DNA from: Burkholderiales bacterium
GTDB lineage: Bacteria; Pseudomonadota; Gammaproteobacteria; Burkholderiales; Burkholderiaceae_A
Assembly: GCA_027486725.1 (NCBI GenBank)
Contig: JAIXOP010000013.1
Location: forward strand, 52,977 to 116,976
Direction of reading: 5' to 3'
Length of the DNA: 64,000 bases
The notes beneath the pieces were generated by a model that was given only the letters and a program-made list of their open reading frames with translations, had not been told where the DNA came from and made no database searches. Made by a program: the position numbers and the translations under genes. Below, one piece after another: positions 42,258 to 51,147 of the stretch (position 1 is its first letter; each line of letters opens with the position of its first letter).

Positions 42258-44363
42258 CTAGCGTGGCCGCAGCTCATCGGCCGCCGGGGCCGGGGCCGGG
42301 GCTGGGGCTGCGGCACGCCCGCCGGAGCTGGGCTCCACGGGCAGGCCATGGGCCTGGGCGGGGTCGATCTGGTTGGGGAATCGAGGCACGCCCAAGCTTG
42401 CGATGGGCGAGGCCGCCGCCCAGCTCACCATCTTCTGGCCCAGCACATCGGGCGAGTTCGGCCGGGTCTTGTCCTGCCACCAGAACTCGAACTCGGCACG
42501 GTCTGCCTGAAGGTGAACGATGCCGTAGCCATGCTCCACCCACTCCATGAAGCGCACATGGCGATTGCCAAGCAGCGTTGCCGTCTCGATCGCTCGGCTG
42601 GCTGCCACCTGCAGGGGGAAGGGAGTGCCCGGGGCTGCATTGGCAACGACCTCGTCGGCGCCGCCCCGGCCCATCGAGGTGGGCGCGAACTCCACCGCCA
42701 CCGAGGCATTGCGCAGGTTGATTCCCGGCAGATTGCCCGTGACCAGCTGCTGCATGCCGGCCGCGGGATTCTGCTCCATGGCACCCGCCCGCGGATTGGG
42801 CAGGGGCAGCGGCAGAGGGCGGGCCGAGACCAGCGCGGTGGCCGCGGTGGGCACGCAGTCCGAGGCCCAGTTGCCGTGCATATCGCCCGTCACAAAGACG
42901 GTGCCGTTGACCCCATCGGCAGCGAGACGGGCAAACAGGGCATCGCGCTCCACCGAGTAGGTGCTCCAGCGCACGGGCAGCTGCAGCACCGGCTGGGCCA
43001 AGGCCGGCACCTGGGACAAGCCTCCGGCCAATTCGGCGATGCCGGGCACTGCGGCCAGTGGTCCCAGAACCGACTGGAGATCGGCCAGGCCAGGCACTAG
43101 CCAGGGGGCAATCCAGCTCTGGTTGTTGATGACCTTCCAGACCACGCCCTGCTGCTGGTCTTGCTTCAATCCATCGGCCAGCCAGCCAAACTGCTGCCTG
43201 CCAAGAATCGTGGGGGCACCATCGATGTGGCTGCCATCGCGCTCCAGGAGTGTCTCCTTGGTGCCGTCGCGGCCCTCCCGCTGCTGCAGGAAGATCTGCG
43301 TGTCGACGGCGCGAAAGCTCGCCAGCTTTCCATAGGGCAGGGTTCGATAGACATAGCGCGCATCGGGCGGCACGGGATAGCTGCCATCGTTGATGAGCAC
43401 GAACTCGCCCGAGCCATCGGCCTTCACCGGGCGGGTGGGCGTCCACTCATAGAAGGCGCGGCAGACATCCTGCAGCGTGCAGATCGAGTCCCTGGGGGCC
43501 TCGGCGGGCAGCTCGTTGCCAAAGCCCGGGGAGATGTCGTGGTTGTCCCAGGTGAGGAACCAGGGATGCTGCTGGTGGGCCGCCATGAGGGCTGGGTCGC
43601 TGCGCCAGAGGGCGTAGCGGCGACGCACCTCGGCGAGGTCGAGCCAGTCGCGATAGTCGACATAGGCCGTGTCGGCAATGTCTTTGCGGGCCCGCACCTG
43701 CTCGTCCTCGTCGACGAAGTCGTAGATGTAGTCGCCGCAGTGGATGACCAGGTCGAGGTCGTTGCGGTCGGCGATGGCCTGAAAGCCACTCCAGGTGCTG
43801 CTCCAGTAGCTCGAGCAGGCAATGACGGCCGCCCGGATGCTACCCACCTCGGACACGCTGCTCTCCATGGCCGGTGCAGTGCGGGTGCGGCCCACGATGG
43901 AGCGCGCGCCCAGGGTGGAGAACTGGTAGTAGTAGGTGGTCATCGGCGAGAGGCCCACCACATCGACCTTCACAGTGCGGTCGTGCTCCTCGAGCGCGGG
44001 CTGAATGCCGGTTTTCACGACGTTCTGCATCTGCGGGTCGGTGGCCACGGCCCAAGACACCATCGCGGGGCCCATCAGTTCGGCCAGGATCGAATCGAGC
44101 AGGGTGATGCGGGTCCAGATGATGACGCGGTCGGAGAGGGGATCGCCGCTGGCCACGCCGTGCGCAAAGGGCAAAGGCAGCACCACAGGAAAGTCGAAGC
44201 CCGCGGGCTCCAGTCCGGGCTTGGGGAAGGACACCGCCTGCGGGTTGGGGGTCTCGGCCAGCATGTCGGCGAGCTCATCGCCCGAGCAGCCCACCAGGGC
44301 CGAGGTGCCAAGACCTGCCAGGGGGGCGGCGGCCATGGCCTTCAGAACAGAACGACGTTTCAC
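42258..44363 (-). CDS. phoD: PhoD-family alkaline phosphatase, Tat-exported lipoprotein
   Basis: 701 residues starting at GTG 44363, preceded by GGGAG at good spacing. A twin-arginine signal KRRSVLK leads a hydrophobic stretch ending in LVGC (Cys26), suggesting a Tat-dependent lipoprotein. Metallophosphatase motifs: GDYIYD, WDNHD, GDMHGNW. The PhoD N-terminal domain with HGVASGDPLSDRVIIWTR is conserved. PhoD enzymes use Ca/Fe and cleave phosphomonoesters and phosphodiesters. The C-terminus is a Pro/Ala repeat (AAAPAPAPAPAADELRPR). No Pho box was recognised. Divergent from the ParA-like gene. Confidence 0.9.
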   Translation of the reverse strand: MKRRSVLKAMAAAPLAGLGTSALVGCSGDELADMLAETPNPQAVSFPKPGLEPAGFDFPVVLPLPFAHGVASGDPLSDRVIIWTRITLLDSILAELMGPAMVSWAVATDPQMQNVVKTGIQPALEEHDRTVKVDVVGLSPMTTYYYQFSTLGARSIVGRTRTAPAMESSVSEVGSIRAAVIACSSYWSSTWSGFQAIADRNDLDLVIHCGDYIYDFVDEDEQVRARKDIADTAYVDYRDWLDLAEVRRRYALWRSDPALMAAHQQHPWFLTWDNHDISPGFGNELPAEAPRDSICTLQDVCRAFYEWTPTRPVKADGSGEFVLINDGSYPVPPDARYVYRTLPYGKLASFRAVDTQIFLQQREGRDGTKETLLERDGSHIDGAPTILGRQQFGWLADGLKQDQQQGVVWKVINNQSWIAPWLVPGLADLQSVLGPLAAVPGIAELAGGLSQVPALAQPVLQLPVRWSTYSVERDALFARLAADGVNGTVFVTGDMHGNWASDCVPTAATALVSARPLPLPLPNPRAGAMEQNPAAGMQQLVTGNLPGINLRNASVAVEFAPTSMGRGGADEVVANAAPGTPFPLQVAASRAIETATLLGNRHVRFMEWVEHGYGIVHLQADRAEFEFWWQDKTRPNSPDVLGQKMVSWAAASPIASLGVPRFPNQIDPAQAHGLPVEPSSGGRAAAPAPAPAPAADELRPR

Positions 44364-44410
44364 GAAAACTCCCAGTTGAGATGTTCAAAATCCTGACGCG
44401 CGGCCACAAT

Positions 44411-44515
44411 GCGCAAGAAAGCGCAAGATTTTCAGCGCGACGTCCGCAACAATTCAGACGTTTGATCTATTTCGCGAAATTAGTCGATGTTTGTGACAGC
44501 CGTGCGTTCGCACGG
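44411..44515. promoter_or_regulatory. Repeat- and palindrome-rich phoD/parA divergent region
   Basis: Within the 178-bp gap: a direct repeat GCGCAAGA at 44411-44418 and 44421-44428 (10-bp period); a perfect 12-bp palindrome ATTTCGCGAAAT at 44469-44480; and an inverted repeat CCGTGCG-TT-CGCACGG at 44500-44515, 26 bases before the ParA start. These are candidate operators or, for the last, a leader hairpin. No clear promoter hexamers were identified. Confidence 0.5.
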
Positions 44516-44541
44516 CGTCGCATTCTCACCAGAGGCCAGGC

Positions 44542-45525
44542 ATGCGCATCTTGATCACCAATGTGAAGGGCGGGGTCGGAAAGAGCACCATCTCCGCCAA
44601 CTTGGCCTATGCGTTGGGGGCCTCGGGGCAGAAAACAACCCTGGTGGACCTCGACCCCCACGAGTCGGCAGGCCGCTGGATTCGCGAGGCCTCGCGCTGC
44701 CCCAACCTGCAGGCCATGCCGTTGCCTGCCCGCCCCTCCCTGGGCGCGAGCCGCCGCTATGTGATCGAGGTGCGCCAGGTGCTCGAGCGCTTAAGCCGCG
44801 ATGGCCGCGAGATGGTCATTGCCGACCTCACCTGGAACGAGCTGCTCGATCCCGAGCTCTTCTACTGCTTTGATCTGGTGGTCATGCCCACCGCCCTCTC
44901 CGAAGTGGAGCTGCGCACCACCCTGGAGTTTGCCCAGCGCCATGCCTGGGCCTTCAAGACCCCGGGGCGCTCCCCCACTCTCGTGATTGCGCCCAGTCGA
45001 GTCGCAGTCGATCAGCTCAGTGGCGTGGGTGCGGCCTTTGCGCGCTTTCAGCTTCCCATGGTGCTCACCCCACCGATCCTGGAGTCGCGGCAGGCCCGCG
45101 AGGCCTACGGCGCCTCGTTCTTGATCGAGAGTGGCGACGAGGAGCTGCGGCAGTCGTTTCTACGCTTTGTCGATGGCGTGCGTCAGGCCATGCATTACCA
45201 CCAAGAGGCCCACGCCAAGATGGCCCGTCCTTCGATGGTGCAGTCGCCCTCGGCGATGTCCAAGCCCATGACCGCCTCGGTGTTGGCAGCCCAGCGGCTG
45301 CGCAACCTTCAGGCCGCCGAGGTCCCGCCCATGCCGGCCGCCCCCTCGTGGTCGGCCTCCTCGTGGTCGGCCTCCGCAGCAGAGGCACCGCCATCGGCGG
45401 CTCCGACACCGACACCGGCAACCTCCCCGGCAACTTCGCCGGCGGCAGCCCCGGAGGACGAGTCCAAGGTGCTGCGGTTTATTCCTCGGTTCTTGAGGGC
45501 GTCGGGCCAGCGTAGCGGCGGCTGA
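44542..45525 (+). CDS. ParA/MinD-like P-loop ATPase with disordered tail and C-terminal amphipathic segment
   Basis: 327 residues. The deviant Walker A motif KGGVGKST (Lys9 to Thr16) with the signature lysine defines the ParA/MinD/Soj class; VDLDPHES and VIADLTWNE follow. Residues about 1-215 form the ATPase domain; about 215-305 are a Ser/Pro/Ala-rich low-complexity linker including a perfect SWSAS duplication; the last about 20 (SKVLRFIPRFLRASGQ) are basic and amphipathic, reminiscent of the MinD membrane-targeting helix. There is no adjacent parB or parS, so a role in chromosome partition is unlikely; positioning of another cargo is possible. It converges on and overlaps by 47 bases the next gene. 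Confidence 0.8.
   Translation: MRILITNVKGGVGKSTISANLAYALGASGQKTTLVDLDPHESAGRWIREASRCPNLQAMPLPARPSLGASRRYVIEVRQVLERLSRDGREMVIADLTWNELLDPELFYCFDLVVMPTALSEVELRTTLEFAQRHAWAFKTPGRSPTLVIAPSRVAVDQLSGVGAAFARFQLPMVLTPPILESRQAREAYGASFLIESGDEELRQSFLRFVDGVRQAMHYHQEAHAKMARPSMVQSPSAMSKPMTASVLAAQRLRNLQAAEVPPMPAAPSWSASSWSASAAEAPPSAAPTPTPATSPATSPAAAPEDESKVLRFIPRFLRASGQRSGG
45346..45375 (+). repeat. Perfect 15-bp duplication in the ParA-like tail
   Basis: TCGTGGTCGGCCTCC at 45346-45360 and 45361-45375, encoding SWSAS twice. Imperfect 12-bp repeats (CCGGCAACCTCC-like) follow near 45415-45445. Confidence 0.93.
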
Positions 45526-46243
45526 TCACGTCGGCCGCCATGGCGCTCAACTGGGCGCGCAGGCTGGCGGTGTCCAGATTCCGGCGCTCGAGCTCGGCCA
45601 AGGCGCGCAGCAGATCCGCCAGATTTTCCCGTGTGGTTCGAATGTCGCGCTCCAGGGCAGTCATTTGTTCGGCGAGCTCGGAGCGCTCGCGCAGCTGCGC
45701 ATCGAGCTGATGCGTGAGGTGCGAGACGTCTCGCCAGCTGGGGCCTTCGGCAGCCACCAAGCCCGCGCCCGAGTGCGGCCCGGTCAGGGTGTGAAAGAAA
45801 CTCGAGAGCGCCTCGCCCACCTCGACCAGGGCAGCGCTTTCCTTGGTGGAGCCTACCCCCACGCTGCGGTCGGCAAGCTCGCCCAGCCGCTGGATCTGCG
45901 CCTCGACCTGCTCGGGCAGGACGGTCTCGGTCACCGGACGGGGAGATGTGAATACGGCCGGCTCGGGCACCCGGTCCTGCCCCATCGACCCAGACTCCGA
46001 GGACATGGGCATCTCCTGCCCCACCTCAGCTTCCCGCACTTCAGCCGGTCCCACCTCGGCCCGGCCCCCCTCGAGGCCCAGCCCATGCATGGCCTGGGCC
46101 AGGGACGCCACCGACTCGGGCACGGGCTCGGCCGGTGCCGGGGCAGAGCGCGGGGACAGGCTCGCCTCGAGCTCGGACCAGCCCGACTCGGGGATGAAGA
46201 CCCGAATGCCTTCGGAGGGGATCTCGAGGTTGTCTTGGCTCAT
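45479..46243 (-). CDS. Uncharacterised coiled-coil protein opposite the ParA-like gene
   Basis: 254 residues, function not recognised. The N-terminal about 50 residues (SEGIRVFIPESGWSELEASLSP) look folded or motif-like, the middle (about 50-110) is acidic Pro/Glu/Val-rich, and residues about 170-240 form a strong heptad-rich coiled coil (LTHQLDAQLRERSELAEQMTALERDI, ENLADLLRALAELERRN). ATG 46243 was chosen as it starts a soluble protein 32 bases after glcB; longer frames are readings within glcB. Its 3' end overlaps the ParA-like gene tail to tail by 47 bases. A coiled coil next to a ParA-like ATPase suggests it might be an adaptor or cargo-linking partner (inference). Confidence 0.65.
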   Translation of the reverse strand: MSQDNLEIPSEGIRVFIPESGWSELEASLSPRSAPAPAEPVPESVASLAQAMHGLGLEGGRAEVGPAEVREAEVGQEMPMSSESGSMGQDRVPEPAVFTSPRPVTETVLPEQVEAQIQRLGELADRSVGVGSTKESAALVEVGEALSSFFHTLTGPHSGAGLVAAEGPSWRDVSHLTHQLDAQLRERSELAEQMTALERDIRTTRENLADLLRALAELERRNLDTASLRAQLSAMAADVISRRYAGPTPSRTEE

Positions 46244-46275
46244 GGCAGCAGTGCTCGCGACAGGTGGGGGACCAT

Positions 46276-48498
46276 TTAGGCCGCAGCCTTGACCTTCAGG
46301 CGCCAGGCGTGCAGCAGGGGCTCGGTGTAGCCACTGGGCTGGGCCTTGCCCTGGAAGACGAGGTCGGTCGCAGCCAGATAGGCCTTGCTGGTGGTGAAGT
46401 TGCCGGCCATGGGTTTGTAAAGAGGATCGCCCGCATTCTGGGCATCGACCACCGCCGCCATGCGCTCGAAGGTGGCGCGGACCTGGGCCTCCGACACGAT
46501 GCCGTGGTGCAGCCAGTTGGCGATGTGCTGCGAGGAGATGCGCAGGGTGGCGCGGTCTTCCATCAGGCCCACGTTGTGGATATCGGGCACCTTGGAGCAG
46601 CCCACGCCCTGATCGACCCAGCGCACCACATAGCCCAGGATGCCCTGGATGTTGTTGTCGAGCTCCTGCTGCTTGTCGGCGTCGCTCCACTGCTGGGGCG
46701 TGGCGCAGACGGGCACGGTGAGCAGGCCGGCCAGAAGGCTGGCGCGCTCGGCGTTGGCGTCGATCTTCGAGAGCTCTTCCTGCACCGCGGCCACGTTCAC
46801 CTGGTGATAGTGCATGGCGTGCAGGGTGGCGGCCGTGGGGCTGGGCACCCAGGCGGTGTTGGCACCCGCCTTGGGGTGGGCGATCTTCTGCTCGAGCATG
46901 GCCTTCATGAGGTCGGGCATGGCCCACATGCCCTTGCCGATCTGGGCGCGGCCCTTCAAGCCACACGAGAGGCCCACCAGCACATTGTTGCGCTCATAGC
47001 TCTGGATCCAGGCGCTCGATTTCATGTCGCCCTTGCGCAGCATGGGGCCGGCCAGCATGGCGGTGTGCATTTCATCGCCCGTGCGGTCGAGGAAGCCGGT
47101 ATTGATGAAGGCCACGCGGCTGGAGGCCGCGGCGATGCAGGCCTTCAGGTTCACGCTGGTGCGGCGCTCTTCGTCCATGATGCCCAGCTTCACGGTGCTG
47201 TTGGGCAGGCCCAGCATCTGCTCGACGCGATCGAAGAGCTTGGCGGCAAAGGCGACCTCGGTGGGGCCGTGCATCTTGGGCTTCACGATGTAGACGCTGC
47301 CCGTGCGGCTGTTGCGGATCTTCTCGCCGGTGGGCAGTTGGCCCCGGCCCTGCAGGTCGTGCAGGGCAATGGTGGTGGTGACCGCCGCATCGAGAATGCC
47401 CTCGGGGATTTCTTTCACCGAGCCATCGGCCGCGGTGTAGAGCACGGCTGGGTTGGTCATGAGGTGGCCCACATTGCGCACGAACATGAGCGAGCGGCCA
47501 TGCATGCGCAGCTCAGCGCCCGAGGGAGTCTTATAAACACGGTCGCCATTGAGGCCGCGGGTGAAGGTCTTGCCGCCCTTGCTCACCGACTCGGTGAGGC
47601 TGCCCCTCAGGATGCCCAGCCAGTTGCGGTAGGCCACGACCTTGTCGGAGCCATCGACCACGGCCACGGAATCCTCGAGGTCGAGAATGGTGGAGAGTGC
47701 GGCCTCCATCACCACATCGCAGACGCCCGCGGGGTCTTGCTTGCCGATGGGGGTCTCGCGGTTGATGGAGATTTCAAAGTGGATGCCGTTGTGGCGCAGG
47801 AGGATGGCCGAGGGCGCCGAGGCCTCGCCCTGGAAGCCCACGAACTGGGCGGGGTCCTTCAGGCCCGATGGGGTGCCGGAGGACAGCGCGACCTCCAGCG
47901 CACCGCCGACCACCCGGTAGCCGGTGGCCTGGGCATGGCTGCCCTGGGCCAGTGGTGCTGCCGAGTCGAGGAATGCGCGGGCGTAGGCAATGACCTTGGC
48001 GCCGCGCTGGGGGTTGTAGCCAGAGCCCTTCTCGCAGCCGCCCTCTTCCGAGATCACATCGGTGCCATAGAGCGCGTCGTAGAGGCTGCCCCAGCGGGCG
48101 TTGGCGGCGTTGAGCGCGTAGCGGGCGTTGAGGATGGGCACCACCAGCTGGGGGCCGGCCTGGGTCGCGAGCTCGGCATCTACATTGGCGGTGGTGGCCC
48201 GAACGCTCTCGGGCTGAGGCACGAGGTAGCCGATCTTCTCCAGGAATGCCTGGTAGGCCGCGGCATCCTTCACGGGGCCGGGGTGGGCCGAATGCCAAGC
48301 ATCGAGCTCGGTCTGCAGGCGATCGCGCTCGGCCAGCAGGGCGATGTTTTCGGGGGCGAGTTCGGCCACGATCTTGTCGAGGCCGGCCCAGAAGGCCTCG
48401 GCCGAGATGCCCGTGCCCGGCAGGGCCTCGGTCTCGATGAAGGCGTGGAGGTCGGCGGCGACCTGAAGGCGGTGGCAGGAAACGCGGGCTGCAGACAT
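46276..48498 (-). CDS. glcB: Malate synthase G
   Basis: 740 residues from ATG 48498, preceded by GGAG; upstream in-frame codons to 48711 lack homology. It condenses glyoxylate with acetyl-CoA to malate (TIM-barrel, Mg-dependent; glyoxylate bypass and glycolate use). Recognised segments: [33 protein letters not shown] and [17 protein letters not shown], plus [16 protein letters not shown]. The length is near the family's 723. It precedes the coiled-coil gene by 32 bases, so these two may be cotranscribed. Confidence 0.95.
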   Translation of the reverse strand: MSAARVSCHRLQVAADLHAFIETEALPGTGISAEAFWAGLDKIVAELAPENIALLAERDRLQTELDAWHSAHPGPVKDAAAYQAFLEKIGYLVPQPESVRATTANVDAELATQAGPQLVVPILNARYALNAANARWGSLYDALYGTDVISEEGGCEKGSGYNPQRGAKVIAYARAFLDSAAPLAQGSHAQATGYRVVGGALEVALSSGTPSGLKDPAQFVGFQGEASAPSAILLRHNGIHFEISINRETPIGKQDPAGVCDVVMEAALSTILDLEDSVAVVDGSDKVVAYRNWLGILRGSLTESVSKGGKTFTRGLNGDRVYKTPSGAELRMHGRSLMFVRNVGHLMTNPAVLYTAADGSVKEIPEGILDAAVTTTIALHDLQGRGQLPTGEKIRNSRTGSVYIVKPKMHGPTEVAFAAKLFDRVEQMLGLPNSTVKLGIMDEERRTSVNLKACIAAASSRVAFINTGFLDRTGDEMHTAMLAGPMLRKGDMKSSAWIQSYERNNVLVGLSCGLKGRAQIGKGMWAMPDLMKAMLEQKIAHPKAGANTAWVPSPTAATLHAMHYHQVNVAAVQEELSKIDANAERASLLAGLLTVPVCATPQQWSDADKQQELDNNIQGILGYVVRWVDQGVGCSKVPDIHNVGLMEDRATLRISSQHIANWLHHGIVSEAQVRATFERMAAVVDAQNAGDPLYKPMAGNFTTSKAYLAATDLVFQGKAQPSGYTEPLLHAWRLKVKAAA

Positions 48499-48607
48499 CG
48501 AAGGCTCCAAAAGAAAAACAGGAATCCTCCAGTTTACCGGCAAGGACCCCGGCCCGAGGCCTGCGGGCGGGGGTTTGATTGTGGGCTTGCGCTGGCTGGA
48601 TGGCCGC

Positions 48608-50716
48608 TCAGATGCTGGCCGCGGCGAGCGCCCCCTCGCGGATGGCGCGGCGGGCATCGAGTTCGCCGGCCAGCTTGGCGCCACCCACGACCTGCACGGC
48701 CGATTCGGCAAGGCCCAGGGCCTGGGCCACGGACTTCAATTCGTCCACCGACTCCTGGCCCGCGCAGAGCACCACGGTGTCCACATCGAGGCACTGGTCT
48801 TTGCCCTCGGCTCGGATGTGCAGGCCCGCGTCGTCCACAGCCACATACTCGGCGCCCGCAATCATCCTCACGCCGAGCTGCTTGAGAAGAATCTTGTGGG
48901 CCCAGCCCGTGGTCTTGCCGGGGCCTGCGCCCATCTTCTTGCCGTTGGGGTTGCGCTGGAGCATGACGACCTGGCGCCGTTGGGGGCGCGGCTGCGCGGG
49001 AGCGAGGCCGCCGCGATCGCTCACCTGGAGATCGACCCCCCAGTGTGCTGCCCACTCGGCGGTGGGCTGGTGGTGTTCTTCGAGCAGGTAGCTGCAGGTG
49101 TCCACACCAATGCCACCCGAGCCGATCACGGCCACGCGCTGGCCCGCGGTCTTGGCGCCGCTGAGCAGCTCGGAGTAGAGCACCACCTTGGGGTGGCGCG
49201 CCTGCCCTGCCCCGCCAAAGCCGGGCACCGAGGGCACGCGGGGCTTCACGCCCGAGGCCACCACCACATGGTCAAAGCCCTGGAGGGTGTCGCTTCCCGC
49301 CGGGGTGTTGAGCTTCACCGTCACGCCGGTGCGCGCAAGTTCATGGCGGTAATAGCGGATGGTCTCCTGGAACTCCTCCTTGCCTGGCACGGCGGCGGCC
49401 AGATTGAACTGGCCGCCGATGTCGCTGGCGGATTCAAACAAGGTGACCTCGTGGCCGCGGTCTGCGGCCACCGTGGCTGCCGTGAGGCCAGCCATCCCAC
49501 CGCCCACCACGGCCACCTTCTTCTGGGCGCCGGGGGCCACGGGCTTGTAGACGATCTCGGTCTCGTAGCCGGCGCGGGGATTGACCAGGCATGTGGCGCG
49601 CTGGTTGCTGAAGGTGAGGTCTAGGCAGCCCTGATTGCAGGCAATGCAGGTGTTGATGGCCTCGGGCTTGCCCTCGGCGACCTTGCGGGCGAAGTCGGGG
49701 TCGGCCAGCAGCGGGCGGGCCATGGAAATGAGGTCGGCCTGCCCTTGGGCCAGGATGTCTTCGGCGACCTCGGGGGTGTTGATGCGGTTGGAGGCCATGA
49801 CGGGGATGCGCAGCGCGGACTTGATGCGGCCGGTGAGGCTGCGGAAGGCCGCCCGGGGGACGGCCGTGGCGATGGTGGGCACGCGGGCCTCATGCCAACC
49901 AATGCCGGTGTTGAGCAGGTCGATGCCGGCTTTCTCCAGCGCCTGGGCGATGGCCACGATCTCGTCCCAGGTGTTGCCATCGGGCACGAGATCGATCAGG
50001 GACATGCGGTAGCAGATGACGAAGTCGGGACCACAGGCCTCGCGCACCGCGCGCACGATCTCCAGCGGAAAGCGCATGCGGTTCTCGAGGCTGCCGCCGT
50101 ATTCGTCGGTGCGCTGGTTGGTTCGCGGGCAAATGAATTGATTGAGCAGGTAGCCCTCGGAGCCCATGATCTCCACGCCGCTGTAGCCGGCCTTCTGGGC
50201 CAGGCGCGCCGAGCGGGCGTAGTCGCGCACCGTGCTGCGAATCTGGGCGGTGGTGAGCGCCTTGGGCTTGAATGGGGTGATGGGCGAGGGAACGGTGCTT
50301 GCCGAGACCTGCAGGGGGTGATAGCCATAGCGGCCGCTGTGCAGGAGCTGGAGCAGGATGTGGGCACCGTGCTGGCGGGCCGCCCGGGTGATGCGGCGAT
50401 GGCTCAGCACATGGATCCAGTTGGTCATCATGCCGCTGAATGGCAGCAGCCAGGCCCGCAGGTTCATGGCAAAGCCGCCCGTGATCATCATGGCCACACC
50501 GCCGCGGGCACGCTCCTCGAAGTAGGCCGCCAGCTTGGCGTGGTGCCAGAGGCGGTCTTCAAGGCCGGTGTGCATGCTGCCCATCACCATGCGGTTGCGC
50601 AGGGTAATGCCGCCCACCTGCAGGGGGGCAAGGAGCCGGCCAAATGTGGTGGAGCCGGTGCTGGAGCCAGTGCTGGAGGATTCAGTGCGGATGGGGATTG
50701 CGGGTGTGGCGCCCAT
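48608..50716 (-). CDS. fadH: FadH-like 2,4-dienoyl-CoA reductase / NADH:flavin oxidoreductase
   Basis: 702 residues, comparable to E. coli FadH (672). N-terminal FMN-binding TIM barrel ([54 protein letters not shown]), then the 4Fe-4S cysteine cluster CIACNQGC...C, then an FAD/NAD(P)-binding half ([24 protein letters not shown] and [20 protein letters not shown]). It reduces dienoyl-CoA in unsaturated fatty-acid breakdown; related enzymes act on other enoates or trimethylamine. ATG 50716 lies directly downstream of a palindromic PsrA-like box. Confidence 0.88.
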   Translation of the reverse strand: MGATPAIPIRTESSSTGSSTGSTTFGRLLAPLQVGGITLRNRMVMGSMHTGLEDRLWHHAKLAAYFEERARGGVAMMITGGFAMNLRAWLLPFSGMMTNWIHVLSHRRITRAARQHGAHILLQLLHSGRYGYHPLQVSASTVPSPITPFKPKALTTAQIRSTVRDYARSARLAQKAGYSGVEIMGSEGYLLNQFICPRTNQRTDEYGGSLENRMRFPLEIVRAVREACGPDFVICYRMSLIDLVPDGNTWDEIVAIAQALEKAGIDLLNTGIGWHEARVPTIATAVPRAAFRSLTGRIKSALRIPVMASNRINTPEVAEDILAQGQADLISMARPLLADPDFARKVAEGKPEAINTCIACNQGCLDLTFSNQRATCLVNPRAGYETEIVYKPVAPGAQKKVAVVGGGMAGLTAATVAADRGHEVTLFESASDIGGQFNLAAAVPGKEEFQETIRYYRHELARTGVTVKLNTPAGSDTLQGFDHVVVASGVKPRVPSVPGFGGAGQARHPKVVLYSELLSGAKTAGQRVAVIGSGGIGVDTCSYLLEEHHQPTAEWAAHWGVDLQVSDRGGLAPAQPRPQRRQVVMLQRNPNGKKMGAGPGKTTGWAHKILLKQLGVRMIAGAEYVAVDDAGLHIRAEGKDQCLDVDTVVLCAGQESVDELKSVAQALGLAESAVQVVGGAKLAGELDARRAIREGALAAASI

Positions 50717-50718
50717 AA

Positions 50719-50744
50719 TTCAAACTCCCGTTTAAATGTTCGAA
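50719..50744 (-). promoter_or_regulatory. PsrA/TetR-type operator candidate upstream of fadH
   Basis: CAAAC-TCCC-GTTTA at 50721-50734 fits the PsrA consensus (G/C)AAAC-N2-4-GTTT(G/C) in all but the last base; an outer imperfect repeat TTCAAAC (50719-50725) / GTTCGAA (50738-50744) encloses it. It is three bases upstream of the fadH start codon, which suits repression of a fatty-acid oxidation gene. Confidence 0.45.
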
Positions 50745-50788
50745 GAAGTGTAGCCGAGACCCCGAGTCCTAGAATCCAGGAGCCCCCC

Positions 50789-51100
50789 GTGCCACAGCGC
50801 CAGTTCGCGAGCTTTGCAGAGTTTTACCCCTACTACCTCAGCGAGCACGAGAACCTCGCCTGCCGCCGCCTGCACTTCATTGGCAGCACCCTGGTGCTGG
50901 GCTGGCTGGCCGCCCTCATCGCTACCGGCAATCCCTGGTTTCTGCTGGCTGGGCTATTCACCGGCTACGGCTTTGCCTGGGCGGGCCACTTCTTCTTTGA
51001 GAAAAACAGGCCCGCAACCTTCAAAAATCCCGTCTACAGCTTCATGGGCGACTGGGTGATGTATGCCGACATCCTGAGGGGGCGGCTGCGGATGTTCTAA
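50789..51100 (+). CDS. DUF962 / Mpo1-like small membrane protein
   Basis: 103 residues from GTG 50789, with AGGAG six bases upstream; a TAGAAT -10-like box (50770-50775) lies just before. Two central hydrophobic segments (FIGSTLVLGWLAALIATG, FLLAGLFTGYGFAWAGHFF) and conserved His residues (HEN, RRLHF, AGHF) match DUF962. The yeast relative Mpo1 is an iron-dependent dioxygenase of 2-hydroxy fatty acids; the bacterial role is not established. Divergent from fadH, convergent with the acylase. Confidence 0.8.
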   Translation: MPQRQFASFAEFYPYYLSEHENLACRRLHFIGSTLVLGWLAALIATGNPWFLLAGLFTGYGFAWAGHFFFEKNRPATFKNPVYSFMGDWVMYADILRGRLRMF

Positions 51101-51147
51101 GCCACGCTGAGGCTTGCGCGGCTCGGACCCCACAGCGAACTGTTCGG

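Noticed and set aside
42077..42349. N-terminal extension of the catalase-related protein
   Set aside because: Arg/Pro/His-rich with no homology and lies before a good signal peptide that begins at 42076.
44542..46243. Chromosome partition (parABS) locus
   Set aside because: No ParB domain in the neighbour and no parS-like site seen; the ATPase has an atypical linker and tail.
46264..48885. An 873-codon plus-strand ORF over glcB
   Set aside because: Antisense shadow of malate synthase G; no recognisable domain.
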